From: MSPOR6 sp964652195
GTDB lineage: Bacteria > Poribacteria > WGA-4E > WGA-3G
Assembly (NCBI GenBank): GCA_964652195.1
Contig: CAZZBB010000037.1
Location: 59,943 to 123,942, forward strand
Direction: 5' to 3'
Length of the DNA: 64,000 nucleotides
This document shows positions 17,427 through 26,358 of the stretch, in pieces. Made by a program: the position numbers and the translations under genes. The notes below the pieces were generated by a model. The model was not told where the DNA came from and did not search any database. It was given only the letters and a program-made list of their open reading frames with translations. Position 1 is the stretch's first letter. Every line of letters starts with the position of its first letter.

Positions 17427-18383
17427 CTACTTTTTGAATACTTCTTCACGATGGTATTCCATGGCTTCTTTGGCAGGAAATTCTTCGTAATTTTTTGGTA
17501 ATAATATTTCTCTTCCTTTCAAAGTTTTTAATAACCATTGTTCGGGTCCGCGTTCAACCATTAAATCTGAAACAATCACCGTATAGTCATTATTTAGAGA
17601 AATTAAACCTTTATCAAATGACCAATGGTGCAATTGACAAAGAGAAATGCCATTCCTGACATCATCATTTTTCGATACACTGAAAGGGATAATGTGTGCA
17701 GCCTCAGTAACACTTATACTGTCCAGAGTCATGATATGTAACTGACATACTGCACATGTATAATCGTAAATACTCATGATTGCGCGTCTGAAAGCTGTTT
17801 TTCGGATATTCTTACCTGTTTTGAATGGTATGAATTTTTCACCCGAAGCGAATGCATGTTTTACTTGTTCAAGTATCTTTTGACTATACTCATTAATCTT
17901 GTGTTCTTCAATAATAAGGTCTTTGATTTCTTGCTTCTTATCAACAAAATACTTCTCAATAATTGATTGTCGTATTAATTCTCTACTCTCTGGTACTACG
18001 AGTAACTCAAAAAGATCGTCGTTAAAATGTCCATAGGCAATAATCTTACGAAGTCTTGAAACAGTTTTAATTTGAGTGGTAACCCCTAATGCGTTTTCAT
18101 ATCCATGATTTGCTTGATGATGCCAGAATCCCTTCTTACTTAAATGGAAAAATGGCATTGCAAGATTCGGTTTCCGGTTTTCAACTATTGACCAATATTT
18201 AATGAATGTCTCTACTAATTCTGGTGATGGAATGATTTTATTTTCACAGACTTTCTCTTGTTCAATCAATTCAATTATTGACAACAGAAAGATAGGTTGG
18301 TGTGGAGCATTGCCAGTTGCTCTGTCAATATTTAAGTCTGTAATTTTCTGAATATATTCTTGTAGGATAATATTGTTAGACAT
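17427..18383 (-). CDS. HNH endonuclease, restriction-like
   Basis: A 318-residue protein with a C-terminal HNH nuclease domain: CAVC (CxxC), then EAAHIIPFS and, further on, NGISLCQLHHWSFDKG, the His-Asn-His/Cys pattern of the HNH_2 restriction-endonuclease family. The N-terminal 200 residues are helical and hold no motif I recognise; in this family they usually carry DNA recognition. ATG at 18383 is preferred over an earlier TTG; GGTG lies close upstream. It is divergent from the GNAT-PIN/ASCH pair, suggesting a defence patch. No cognate methylase is adjacent, though one starts the window. Confidence 0.85.
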   Translation of the reverse strand: MSNNIILQEYIQKITDLNIDRATGNAPHQPIFLLSIIELIEQEKVCENKIIPSPELVETFIKYWSIVENRKPNLAMPFFHLSKKGFWHHQANHGYENALGVTTQIKTVSRLRKIIAYGHFNDDLFELLVVPESRELIRQSIIEKYFVDKKQEIKDLIIEEHKINEYSQKILEQVKHAFASGEKFIPFKTGKNIRKTAFRRAIMSIYDYTCAVCQLHIMTLDSISVTEAAHIIPFSVSKNDDVRNGISLCQLHHWSFDKGLISLNNDYTVIVSDLMVERGPEQWLLKTLKGREILLPKNYEEFPAKEAMEYHREEVFKK

Positions 18384-18825
18384 TTTCACCAATTCTTGTC
18401 ATAATATAAAACTGAAACAATAATTCAGAGATAACTTTCTTAAGGAATAATCTCTATAAGTTGAATATTACAAATTCAATATCATTAATTTCTTTATTAG
18501 TATTATACATCATTTTTCTAATTTTGACGATATGTAGATAATGAAAGTGTTTATTTGAATATCTCAGGATGCAAAATACGTACGGTGTTGTCTAATTACA
18601 AAAATGGAACCAATATGAGATTAGATACGAACCAGAGCTTGTACTTACCCAAAAATAACCCACTTTATACCAATTGAGTCAGGGAATTGGTTGGTTGAAC
18701 TAACTATTATGTTTCCACTATATTATCAAATTCTTATCTCATATTAATTGTTATAATTCAAAACTGTATCAAGATTACTACCCTATATAGTTTATTACAT
18801 CTTACTGTTTGCCTTTTAACATTCT
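18384..18825. other. Divergent intergenic region with an inverted repeat
   Basis: About 440 bases between the HNH and GNAT-PIN starts. An inverted repeat ACCAATT (18669-18675) and AATTGGT (18685-18691) around a nine-base centre could be an operator. No Shine-Dalgarno precedes the plus-strand ATG at 18826 (CTTTTAACATTCT). No gene is visible. Confidence 0.35.
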
Positions 18826-20838
18826 ATGGAAACAACACTATCAAAATTAATTCGCGATGACTATGATGCAGTAAACAAGCTAATGAAAGAACATAGCAGA
18901 ACACTCGGATTCTTACCAAAAGAAGCAATACTTGGCTATTTAGATAAGGGTTGGGTGCTTGGGGCAAAAACTGAGTCAGGACAACTTGCAGGATACCTTC
19001 TTTACTCTGATCGCATAAGTTACTTCAGGATAACACACCTTTGTGTTTCAGAGGAATTCCAGGGACAAGGTATAGCAAGAAAATTGGTTAATTTATTAAG
19101 AGAGTTTACGATAACTCAGTATTATATTACACTAAATTGTAGACGGGATTTTCCTGAAAATAAAATGTGGGAAAAATTAGATTTCGTACCTAAAGGTGAA
19201 AAACCAAGCCGATCAAAAGGTGGACATAAATTAACAATCTGGTATCTTACCTTAGCAGAAAGCGAACAAATTGAATTTTCAGAACTAAACACATCAACTG
19301 ACATACAGGAAATAATAATTGATGCTCAGATATTCTTTGATTTTGATGAACCGAATAGTGATAAGGCAATGCCGTCTAAAACCTTACTGTCAGATTTCTT
19401 AGTAGATTCTATTGATGTTTGTATAACTGATGAACTTTTCAACGAAATCCATCGGCAAGAAGATGAGGAAAAGCGTACAAGATCTCTCAATAGAGCACAG
19501 AATTTTCGTGAAATTAAATATGACCCAAAATTGGTTCACGACTTTGAAAACCAATTGAGAAATTTCTTACCAAGTGGCAAATCGAATCAAGATTCTGATA
19601 TTAAACAACTTGCAAAGGCAGCAGCGTCTGATATCAATACATTTGTCACTAGAGACCGAAAACTCTTGAATCAATCTAAAACTATCTTCAATACAACTGG
19701 ACTTGATGTAATAAATCCTACAAAGTTAATTATTCAACATCATGAGATATCTGATGAACAGTCATACTTACGGGATCGCATATCTGGGTTACACCTTCGT
19801 TGGGAACGATTAAAGTCAGAGGAAGTTATTAAGTTAGATGTATCTAAATTCCAAAATTATCAAGAAAAGGCTGGCAAGTTCAAAGAAAAACTATATGCAT
19901 TAATTGTTGATAGCAACCAGCCAGTTTGTGAATTTCTAAAATTAGATGCTGAGAATATCGCTATCAGAGTTCGCCATATTACTCCAGAGAACATTCTAAA
20001 GGTTTCAATATCAAGAATTGCAAATTCAACTAATAATAAGTTATTTGGCCGATTTATGATTGCAGATATTCTTTCTATGGCAGTAGAACAGAAGATAAAT
20101 GCAGTTGTTTTTGAATCTTCTCTGACTCCAAGTTTAGTCCAAAGTCTATTAGAAATGGGATTTCAAGAACTTAACGATGTATTTATAAGATTCTGTTTCT
20201 CAAAATGCTATAGTCGTGAAGAAGTATTATCTGAAATTGGAAAACTATCTCCTGAATCTGCAGAGATTTATGAAAAAATGTCTAACCTTGAACTTGAGCA
20301 GTCTTGCTCCCCATTGGTTATAAAATCAACTGACCAGAATTATTTCTTAACTCCCATTCAACCCAATTATGCAATGAATCTTTTTGATAGAGAAACTTCA
20401 TCTGAGAATTTGTTTGGAGCAGATCCAAATATTTTGTTGCGTTGGGAAAACGTATACTATAAAACAAAAACACGTCACAAAATGCTAGTTTCACCTGCCA
20501 AGATCTTATGGTACATTAGCAATAAGAAAATAATTAGGGCAGTTTCTACTTTGGAAGAAGTCATAATTGATAGTGCTATTGAACTATATAAGAAGTATGA
20601 GAAATTTGGAATTTTGAAATGGGAAGATATTAGTCAAATGTGTAATCAAGATCCTACTAAAGAACTGATGGCATTAAAATTCTCTCACACTTTTCTTTTT
20701 CGTAATCCTATTACGCTTGAAGAGGTTAAAAATGTATATTCTAATGAGATTGATAAAGAACCATTCTTACAAACCTCAACGAGGGTCATCCCATCCATTT
20801 TTTATGAATTATTTCATAAAGGATATACAAATTCCTAA
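18826..20838 (+). CDS. GNAT acetyltransferase-PIN domain fusion protein
   Basis: A 670-residue multidomain protein. Residues about 1-145 are a GNAT acetyltransferase (ITHLCVSEEFQGQGIARKLV, acetyl-CoA loop Q-G-Q-G-I-A). Residues about 155-310 match a PIN-type RNase: acids in EIIIDAQIFFDF, DELFNEIH, SDIKQLAKAAASD and FVTRDRKLL give the usual four-acid site. Residues about 350-470 (IAIRVRHITPENIL, AVVFESSLTPSLVQSLLEMGFQ) look like a second, degenerate GNAT-like fold; the last 200 residues are unassigned. The stop and the next ATG share one base (TAATG), so the downstream ASCH gene is translationally coupled. GNATs and PINs are both common toxin folds acting on tRNA, so an RNA-directed role is inferred, not shown. 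Confidence 0.75.
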   Translation: METTLSKLIRDDYDAVNKLMKEHSRTLGFLPKEAILGYLDKGWVLGAKTESGQLAGYLLYSDRISYFRITHLCVSEEFQGQGIARKLVNLLREFTITQYYITLNCRRDFPENKMWEKLDFVPKGEKPSRSKGGHKLTIWYLTLAESEQIEFSELNTSTDIQEIIIDAQIFFDFDEPNSDKAMPSKTLLSDFLVDSIDVCITDELFNEIHRQEDEEKRTRSLNRAQNFREIKYDPKLVHDFENQLRNFLPSGKSNQDSDIKQLAKAAASDINTFVTRDRKLLNQSKTIFNTTGLDVINPTKLIIQHHEISDEQSYLRDRISGLHLRWERLKSEEVIKLDVSKFQNYQEKAGKFKEKLYALIVDSNQPVCEFLKLDAENIAIRVRHITPENILKVSISRIANSTNNKLFGRFMIADILSMAVEQKINAVVFESSLTPSLVQSLLEMGFQELNDVFIRFCFSKCYSREEVLSEIGKLSPESAEIYEKMSNLELEQSCSPLVIKSTDQNYFLTPIQPNYAMNLFDRETSSENLFGADPNILLRWENVYYKTKTRHKMLVSPAKILWYISNKKIIRAVSTLEEVIIDSAIELYKKYEKFGILKWEDISQMCNQDPTKELMALKFSHTFLFRNPITLEEVKNVYSNEIDKEPFLQTSTRVIPSIFYELFHKGYTNS

Positions 20839-21269
20839 TGAAAAGAATACGACCAATTATTCTAACCTTGAAGCCACGTTATGCAGATTTAGTCTTCATG
20901 AAACGCAAAACTGCCGAACTCCGACGTCGAATTACTTTTCACATACAGAACAGAGAGGCATTTGTGTATGTTTCAAGTCCCACTATGTCATTGCGTGGGG
21001 GGTTTCGGGTTGGAGAATTTTGGACAGGACCACCTGATGAGATATGGAAAACTGTAGAAGATCTTGCTCAGGTAAACAAGCATGAGTATGATACGTATTT
21101 TGAAGGAAGAAATGTTGCTAATGCCTTTGAAATCCTTGATATATGGGAAACGCGACATCTAACTCCTCTAAGTGAGCTAAGAAGACATATACCAAACTTC
21201 GTTGTTCCCCAATCTTGGAGGTACGTTCGAGATGCTGAATTAGGATATTTTAATCAGTTGAAAGATTGA
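20838..21269 (+). CDS. ASCH-domain protein
   Basis: A 143-residue protein. Its opening (ILTLKPRYADLVFMKRKTAELRRR) is the ASCH signature: a strand, then the K-T-x-E-x-R pattern lining the ligand cleft, followed by AFVYVSSPTMSLRGGF. ASCH is a PUA-like fold that binds RNA or modified nucleosides. Its ATG overlaps the stop of the GNAT-PIN gene by one base, so the two are co-translated and probably work together. A role as RNA-binding partner or regulator of the GNAT-PIN protein is inferred from coupling only. Confidence 0.8.
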   Translation: MKRIRPIILTLKPRYADLVFMKRKTAELRRRITFHIQNREAFVYVSSPTMSLRGGFRVGEFWTGPPDEIWKTVEDLAQVNKHEYDTYFEGRNVANAFEILDIWETRHLTPLSELRRHIPNFVVPQSWRYVRDAELGYFNQLKD

Positions 21270-21288
21270 AATAGAATGTTCTGAAGAT

Positions 21289-21325
21289 GCTTGTGACGGA
21301 GTTATAAACCGACTCCATTTCAAGC
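21289..21325. terminator. Interrupted hairpin between convergent genes
   Basis: GCTTG, internal loop, GGAGT, nine-base loop, ACTCC, internal loop, CAAGC. It sits between the convergent ASCH and aminopeptidase genes and may act as a bidirectional terminator, but lacks a U-tract on either side. Confidence 0.35.
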
Positions 21326-21363
21326 AAAACATCTCTAATATAGAACCGATAATAACTCATAAG

Positions 21364-22665
21364 TTACGACTTATTCATCAGTTCCTCAATTGCATCAATT
21401 TCTTTCGGAACAGTTTCTGTTAAGTTCTCATAACCAGATTCTGTTACAAGAATATCGTCTTCAATCCGCACCCCAATACCAAGATATTCTTTAGGCACTT
21501 TTTTCGTGCCTTCCGCTATATAGAGTCCAGGTTCAATTGTAATCACCATACCCTGCTCAAAAGTCTTATATTCACCTTCAGCATCTCGAACACAGTTTAC
21601 ATCATGTACATCCAATCCGAGCATGTGTCCTATGCGGTACATATAAAACTGTCTGTATTTTTCTTTTTCAATAATCTTCTCTGCTTTCCCCTTTAACAAA
21701 CCGAGACTCAACATACCCTCTGTTAACAATTCAATTGATTTCTGGTGTGGTTCGTCGATAGAGACACCGGGACGAATTGTATCAATAATTTTATAATGTG
21801 CATCAAGGACAAGTTGATATACCTCCCTTTGTGCTTCTGTAAAAGTGCCGTTAGCAGGGAATGTTCTGGTTATATCACCGCAGTATCGTTGGTATTCAGC
21901 CCCTGCATCCAAAAGAACAAGTGTATCATCTTTGATCTGACAGTCATTTGAGGTATAGTGAAGTGTTGTAGCATTTCCGCCACTGGCTACAATGGACGGG
22001 TATGCTGTCCCGTTTGCACCACTACTTCGGAATGTGGCATCTACAAAAGCTTCCAATTCATACTCATACATACCCGGGTGAACGGCATTCATGGCAGCAA
22101 TATGTCCATCAACAGATATATCCGCTGCTTTCCGAATACGTTGTAATTCCTCATCAGTCTTGATGAGTCGCATTTCACTGAGAAACGGACTCGGATCCAC
22201 AAGTGTGTGCAACCCTTTCCCAGATCGTACACGGGATTTTACTTCTTGTTTATACAGATTCAGTATTTTTGTATCAATGTGTGGATTAGATCCGAGATTA
22301 TAATATAGACTCTTGGCATCTTCTAAATATCTACCTATCTTTTTATCGAACTTTTCAATTGAATATGCTTTGTCAGCTCCATACACAGCACATGCGTCCT
22401 TTACACCGACACGTTTACCATTCCAGATTTCAGCATTTTTATCTTTTGGGAGTACAAATAGGATAAACTGATGTTTGGGATGATCGGGGGCAATCACGCA
22501 AATTGAGTCTGGTTCTTCAAAACCGGTGAGATAGTAGAAATTCGGATCAGGATGATAATGGTGTTCTGTGTCGTGATTTCGCATTGCCACAGGGGCATTT
22601 GCGAATATCGCAACCCCACCAGAGCGCATTTTCTCAATGAATTTTTTACGATTCTCTTTGTGCAT
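21364..22665 (-). CDS. pepP: Xaa-Pro aminopeptidase (M24B)
   Basis: A 433-residue metallopeptidase releasing N-terminal residues before proline. The aminopeptidase-P N-terminal domain occupies residues about 1-160 (FYYLTGFEEPDSICVI). The pita-bread catalytic domain follows, with the dinuclear metal ligands D (VLLDAGAE), D (CGDITRTF), H (GHMLGLDVHDV), E (TIEPGLY) and E (GVRIEDDILV) all in place. AGGAATAATTA precedes ATG 22665. It lies about 70 bases downstream of an aspartoacylase-like gene on the same strand, which suggests peptide or acyl-amino-acid use. Assignment to the PepP type is firm on family, fair on specificity. Confidence 0.93.
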   Translation of the reverse strand: MHKENRKKFIEKMRSGGVAIFANAPVAMRNHDTEHHYHPDPNFYYLTGFEEPDSICVIAPDHPKHQFILFVLPKDKNAEIWNGKRVGVKDACAVYGADKAYSIEKFDKKIGRYLEDAKSLYYNLGSNPHIDTKILNLYKQEVKSRVRSGKGLHTLVDPSPFLSEMRLIKTDEELQRIRKAADISVDGHIAAMNAVHPGMYEYELEAFVDATFRSSGANGTAYPSIVASGGNATTLHYTSNDCQIKDDTLVLLDAGAEYQRYCGDITRTFPANGTFTEAQREVYQLVLDAHYKIIDTIRPGVSIDEPHQKSIELLTEGMLSLGLLKGKAEKIIEKEKYRQFYMYRIGHMLGLDVHDVNCVRDAEGEYKTFEQGMVITIEPGLYIAEGTKKVPKEYLGIGVRIEDDILVTESGYENLTETVPKEIDAIEELMNKS

Positions 22666-22732
22666 TAATTATTCCTAAGGAAAGGTTATTATTGTTGGTT
22701 TGGTTATTTATGCTTTCTTTTTTGTTAATAAA

Positions 22733-23716
22733 TCATATATGGCTGATTGGTGTTCCAATCTTACCAATAATACCACCACTTGCCACCATGGGATAAATTG
22801 GGTGTGACCAAAATATCCCTTCTTCAGTGGCTCTTATGGTTTCTAAGACATGTCCAAACACATCTCTAATTTCGGCAATCGTATCCCGTGGTGAAATGTG
22901 ATCATACAATCCTTTTTTGTAATAGACAAAACCGGCTTTATTACTAAGAATTGATTCAAATCGATTTACGACAACTTGCTTTTCAGGGATTTCTGTCTCA
23001 CCATCCAAAAATTGGTAATGTTTAAGTACATTCATTACCCCACGCACACCTTTTTTGATGCTATCTTCATCCCATCCGTGTGTCCCACCTAATTCTGGAT
23101 CAATAGTTGGAATACCAATTTCCGGAGCAGCTTGTGCGAGTTGTCCTTTTGGTCCCTTTTGATCAAGGATATAACCAATTCCAAAAACCCGTGCTAATTC
23201 AAGACATTCTTTATGTAATTGATGTTTATCTCCAACCCGAACCCTCACCTCATCAATCATCGGTGAAACACCACCTTGGTGTAGATCAATACAGTAATCT
23301 ACCTGCTTAATTGCCTTTTCAAACAACTGATGTGCTATCCGGTAGCTTGAAGTTCCATCTACTCGTCCAGGAAAACACCGATTCATCTTGAGATTGTCAA
23401 CCGGACTATGGGCTTGCTTCGCATGAAAAGCATGTATATTTAGTACTGGTACTACAATAAGTTGACCATTTAATTGTTCCGTGTCAATTTGAGATAATAT
23501 CTCGTGTATAACAGCAATACCGTTGAGTTCATTTCCATCGCTTATCGCTTGAACGTATAGTGTTTTCCCTGGATTCTTACCATTGATTAAGATAATTGGC
23601 ACTCGAATAGGGGTTCCATCGGGTAAACTCGCAACGGGAAGACGGCCTTCAACACGTGTACCGGGATCGGCAACAAATGTGTCTACGATCAATTTGTCTG
23701 ATGTGTTATTTTGCAT
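22733..23716 (-). CDS. Succinylglutamate desuccinylase/aspartoacylase family hydrolase
   Basis: A 327-residue protein of the M14-like AstE/ASPA family, zinc enzymes that cleave N-acyl amino acids. Residues 53-66 read LYVQAISDGNELNG where family members normally have H-G-x-E as two zinc ligands; here D60 takes the His place while E63 is kept. NLKMNRCFPG and YCIDLHQGG (third ligand His) are present further on. The C-terminal part (KAGFVYYKKGLYDHISPRDTI) is the usual beta domain. The substituted ligand may change metal or activity. No clear ribosome site precedes ATG 23716. Likely co-transcribed with the aminopeptidase. Confidence 0.85.
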   Translation of the reverse strand: MQNNTSDKLIVDTFVADPGTRVEGRLPVASLPDGTPIRVPIILINGKNPGKTLYVQAISDGNELNGIAVIHEILSQIDTEQLNGQLIVVPVLNIHAFHAKQAHSPVDNLKMNRCFPGRVDGTSSYRIAHQLFEKAIKQVDYCIDLHQGGVSPMIDEVRVRVGDKHQLHKECLELARVFGIGYILDQKGPKGQLAQAAPEIGIPTIDPELGGTHGWDEDSIKKGVRGVMNVLKHYQFLDGETEIPEKQVVVNRFESILSNKAGFVYYKKGLYDHISPRDTIAEIRDVFGHVLETIRATEEGIFWSHPIYPMVASGGIIGKIGTPISHI

Positions 23717-24024
23717 GTGGTGGGTATCAATCTCTATTCTACGAAATTTACTACTCTTAATATATCAGATTTAGAACAACCCTTCAACCTTGAATTTTGA
23801 TTTGGTATACATAAAATTAAATGAAGAAAACCAAAACAACTAACAACAAATGCATAAACCATAATTACAATAGCTAAAAAATAGTTGTCATAATAGAAAT
23901 AAACAGATATAATACTATATTGTGTATTGGTAATATACTTATACTAACTAATAAGTTCTAAATTCAATATCTGGAAAATAGGATTATCCATGTTAGAATT
24001 ACGACAAAAACCTTCAGAATTATC

Positions 24025-24051
24025 AGCTTTTGAGAATCGTTCTCAAAAGCT
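24025..24051. repeat. Perfect 12-bp stem hairpin
   Basis: AGCTTTTGAGAA, loop TCG, then the exact complement. No U-tract on either strand, so it is not a standard terminator. About 80 bases on (24112-24140) and again at 24230-24267, CAAGTTTTT/AAAAACTTG-type microsatellite arms form a second, larger inverted repeat. The region 23717-24280 holds no gene; an open reading frame across it is an accident of these repeats. Confidence 0.5.
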
Positions 24052-24279
24052 AATTAGTCATACTCTAAAAATGCAGATACAGAGGATTATCATATTGAAT
24101 TTCACCACATATTTTTCAAGTTTTTCAAGTTTTAAAATTTTACACCGATTCATCAAATCCTATGTTATCCCAACCCCTAACAGGGTTTATAGCCTATCAA
24201 TACATCATTTCATAAAAAAGCGACTCAAAAAACTTGAAAAACTAAAAGAACTTGAAAAACTAAAAATTAGACCTACTAC

Positions 24280-24480
24280 GAATCGTCCATACAGTTATAA
24301 TTCTCTTTGTAGGGACGGGGTTACCCCGTCCGTTGGTTCGAAATATAGTCTTCATAGAATTGGAGTTCCCCACCCGATGTCTATAATTCCTCTTTGCAGG
24401 AACGGATCATCCGGTTGGTTCAATTCCTCAATCTTTTCTTCTGTGGGAGGGGATTCCGATCCCCAATCTTACCTATTTTA
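24280..24480. repeat. Cluster of three degenerate GC-rich hairpin cores
   Basis: Three successive pieces resemble the centre of the 144-bp MITE. The first (24313-24331, GGACGGGG, TTA, CCCCGTCC) is a perfect 8-bp stem and is flanked by TACGAAT-like and TTCGAAATATAG sequence also found in the MITE. The second, near 24396-24420 (AGGAACGGATCATCCGGTTGG), and the third, near 24443-24465 (GGGAGGGGATTCCGATCCCC), are decayed. No terminal repeats remain. Confidence 0.5.
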
Positions 24481-24536
24481 AATGTCTGTAAGATAATTAA
24501 CATTCAAACAACTCAAAATCAATGGATTCAAAATAA

Positions 24537-24672
24537 AGTAAAAGACACAAAAGTTACATTTTTTCCAAATTCTTGTAACCTTAAAAAAGCGGCTCTAAAC
24601 CCAGTGTAGTACTGACGGGAGAGAGGTTTTACCAATGTCACACAATGTGACAAAAAGTGCAACTTTTTAATC
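24537..24672 (+). repeat. Short copy of the long noncoding repeat, with hairpin
   Basis: Aligns loosely to the repeat at 34723-35320 over the segment ACACAAAAxxACAxTTTTTxCAAATTCTT and best over its hairpin part. At 24637-24651 it has GTCACA, CAA, TGTGAC (perfect 6-bp stem), then AAAAAGTGCAACTTTTT at 24652-24668, the same order as in the long copies. Confidence 0.55.
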
Positions 24673-24807
24673 TGAAAAGAATGTTTATTATTACAACTGT
24701 GAAATTAAAATAGAGTGAATTTATTGATAATTATCCTTGGTTCAATATCATACATGGCAAGGAATTAAAATACATTTCTCTTACATTGAACTCACTTTAA
24801 TAAACAA

Positions 24808-24836
24808 TTGACAGTCCGATTTCAGCATGATAGAAT
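24808..24836 (+). promoter_or_regulatory. Sigma-70-type promoter
   Basis: TTGACA (24808-24813), 17-base spacer, TAGAAT (24831-24836): consensus -35, optimal spacing and five of six bases in the -10. It lies about 110 bases ahead of the secreted protein start at 24947, leaving a leader of about 100 bases. Confidence 0.6.
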
Positions 24837-24946
24837 TCTTTTAATTCAATTTTCTTAAATTGAGAATACGGTAGTTTAAATCTAACTCAGGTTTATAGTT
24901 TCAATTATTGAACTACCAAATTACATTTATATAAGAGGAAAAATTA

Positions 24947-25720
24947 ATGAATAAAATCATTTGTTTATTCTCAATCATGGCATTGTCCATCTTTACTGTT
25001 ACCAACGTTTTCTCCGCTTCATTACAGAGCGATGAATTTAATGGTAGTGGTCAAGCTATTTCAGACTTTTGGAATATCAAAGATGGCAATAAAAGTGATT
25101 GGGAATTGAAAGACGGTTCACTTACTGTTGTAGCAGGATTTAATGCCAATGTATGGGTAAATGATGATAGCACTCGCTATTCTCAGACTGTTGACCAAGA
25201 TCAGTTTGATATCGAAACATCAATGGTTGTTGATTATGGGGACGGATCCACAGTAGCGGGGTTGATCGTTTATTCTGCCACCTCAAAGGATAGTCAAGGT
25301 CGCGACGGAGAATGGGTCACATTAAAGTTATGGGGACGTGGTGCTGCACAAGGTAATAACGCTGTCCTCCAATACCAACGTCGTCAAAACGATGCCGCAG
25401 CATTGGGATATGTAGGTACACAGCCAGACTATAACCCCGCACAAGGTGTTATTCCTATTGAAATGCGTCTAAAACGCGACGGCGATGTCTATGAATCTTG
25501 GTTCAAACCAAATGCAGAAGGTGACTGGGTTCATGTTGGCAAAGTAACCAATGAACTTCAAGAACCTCTTGAAGTTGGTATCTACGCAGGCATTGCTGAT
25601 GCTGGGGGTGCAGGTAAAATGACTGTAACGTTTGATTACTTCCGTGAAGCCTCCGCTCCTGCTCCAGTTGATCCCCAAGATCGTCTAACTGTTACATGGG
25701 GTGAACTTAAGAACTGGTAA
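24947..25720 (+). CDS. Secreted concanavalin-like (DUF1349-like) protein with C-terminal tail motif
   Basis: A 257-residue exported protein. A signal peptide (ICLFSIMALSIFTVTNVFSA) is followed by a single beta-sandwich domain: FNGSGQAISDFW, WELKDGSLTVVAGFNANVW, TVAGLIVYS, EMRLKRDGDVYESWF and PLEVGIYAG match the laminin-G-like/DUF1349 arrangement that binds or cleaves glycans. The last residues, VDPQDRLTVTWGELKNW, match the end of the LamG protein at 35475 (VDPHGKLTTRWGYLKHIR), suggesting a common sorting or anchoring tail. AGAGGAAAAA precedes the ATG; a good promoter lies upstream and a strong hairpin downstream. No catalytic motif identified. Confidence 0.75.
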   Translation: MNKIICLFSIMALSIFTVTNVFSASLQSDEFNGSGQAISDFWNIKDGNKSDWELKDGSLTVVAGFNANVWVNDDSTRYSQTVDQDQFDIETSMVVDYGDGSTVAGLIVYSATSKDSQGRDGEWVTLKLWGRGAAQGNNAVLQYQRRQNDAAALGYVGTQPDYNPAQGVIPIEMRLKRDGDVYESWFKPNAEGDWVHVGKVTNELQEPLEVGIYAGIADAGGAGKMTVTFDYFREASAPAPVDPQDRLTVTWGELKNW

Positions 25721-25732
25721 TAGTCTCCCTTA

Positions 25733-25775
25733 ATATATAGTAACTGGTAGTTTCATACTAACAGTTACTATATAT
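25733..25775 (+). terminator. Strong hairpin after the secreted protein gene
   Basis: ATATATAGTAACTG (25733-25746) and its exact 14-base complement (25762-25775) around a 15-base loop. It follows the stop by 12 bases but also lies just ahead of the next gene's ribosome site, so it may terminate or attenuate. No T-run follows. Confidence 0.5.
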
Positions 25776-25790
25776 CTCAATTAGGAATTT

Positions 25791-26348
25791 ATGGCAACAT
25801 ATTATAAGGGAGCAGGTGTCGGTTCACATTGGCATATACACGATTCTCGTAAAATTGGATTTACAGCCAGGTCGTCCGAAAGTAATCCAACAACTGAGGT
25901 GTTAATTGAGCATATTGCTACAAGTACTCTGAATAGTCCTTATATTTCAGTTACACGATCTTATGCAGTGGCATGGCACTATGCAGTTTTTAGTAGTAAG
26001 AGAGAACCATCGCAAGAAAATCCTGCTTTCATTTACGAAATTGAAATTGATGATTCGCTGCCACATGGACTTGATCTACTGGATCCAGTCAAAGAGATCC
26101 TACATAACTTACCACAATCTTTAAAAGGTATAATGGATCTTGGTTATATGAGTAGTCTTCTGACCGGTTCAACTTCTCAATCGGATATCTCTGAAGAAGA
26201 TTTTTCCCCAGCAGTTGAACTCCAAATAATCGCATTTACGTATGCACAAAGGGATATGGAACAGTTAGTATATGGTTACATTCCTCCATTTTGTGTAAAG
26301 CAACGTCTTGAAGTTGAATTCTCTCTATTGGATTTACCTATTTCATAG
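25791..26348 (+). CDS. Putative ADP-ribosyltransferase-like protein
   Basis: A 185-residue protein. It opens ATYYKGAGVGSHWHI, recalling the Y-R-G/Y-K-G start of ART folds, then SPYISVTRSYAVAWHYAV near residue 50, which has the shape of the ART S-T-S strand and helix (x-S-T-S-x4-A-x2-Y/F-A), then AFIYEIEIDDSLP and a late VELQIIAFTYAQRD and LVYGYIPPFCV where the third acidic motif would lie. This makes an R-S-E type ART plausible but unproved. No signal peptide. AGGA precedes the ATG; the next gene starts ten bases after the stop. The pairing suggests a toxin and immunity or antitoxin unit, by inference. Confidence 0.5.
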   Translation: MATYYKGAGVGSHWHIHDSRKIGFTARSSESNPTTEVLIEHIATSTLNSPYISVTRSYAVAWHYAVFSSKREPSQENPAFIYEIEIDDSLPHGLDLLDPVKEILHNLPQSLKGIMDLGYMSSLLTGSTSQSDISEEDFSPAVELQIIAFTYAQRDMEQLVYGYIPPFCVKQRLEVEFSLLDLPIS

Positions 26349-26358
26349 GAGAATTAAT

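Noticed and set aside
23990..24481. Open frame of 163 codons in the repeat-rich gap
   Set aside because: It runs through a perfect hairpin, microsatellite arms and three GC-rich repeat cores, which explain its residues; no ribosome site or family.
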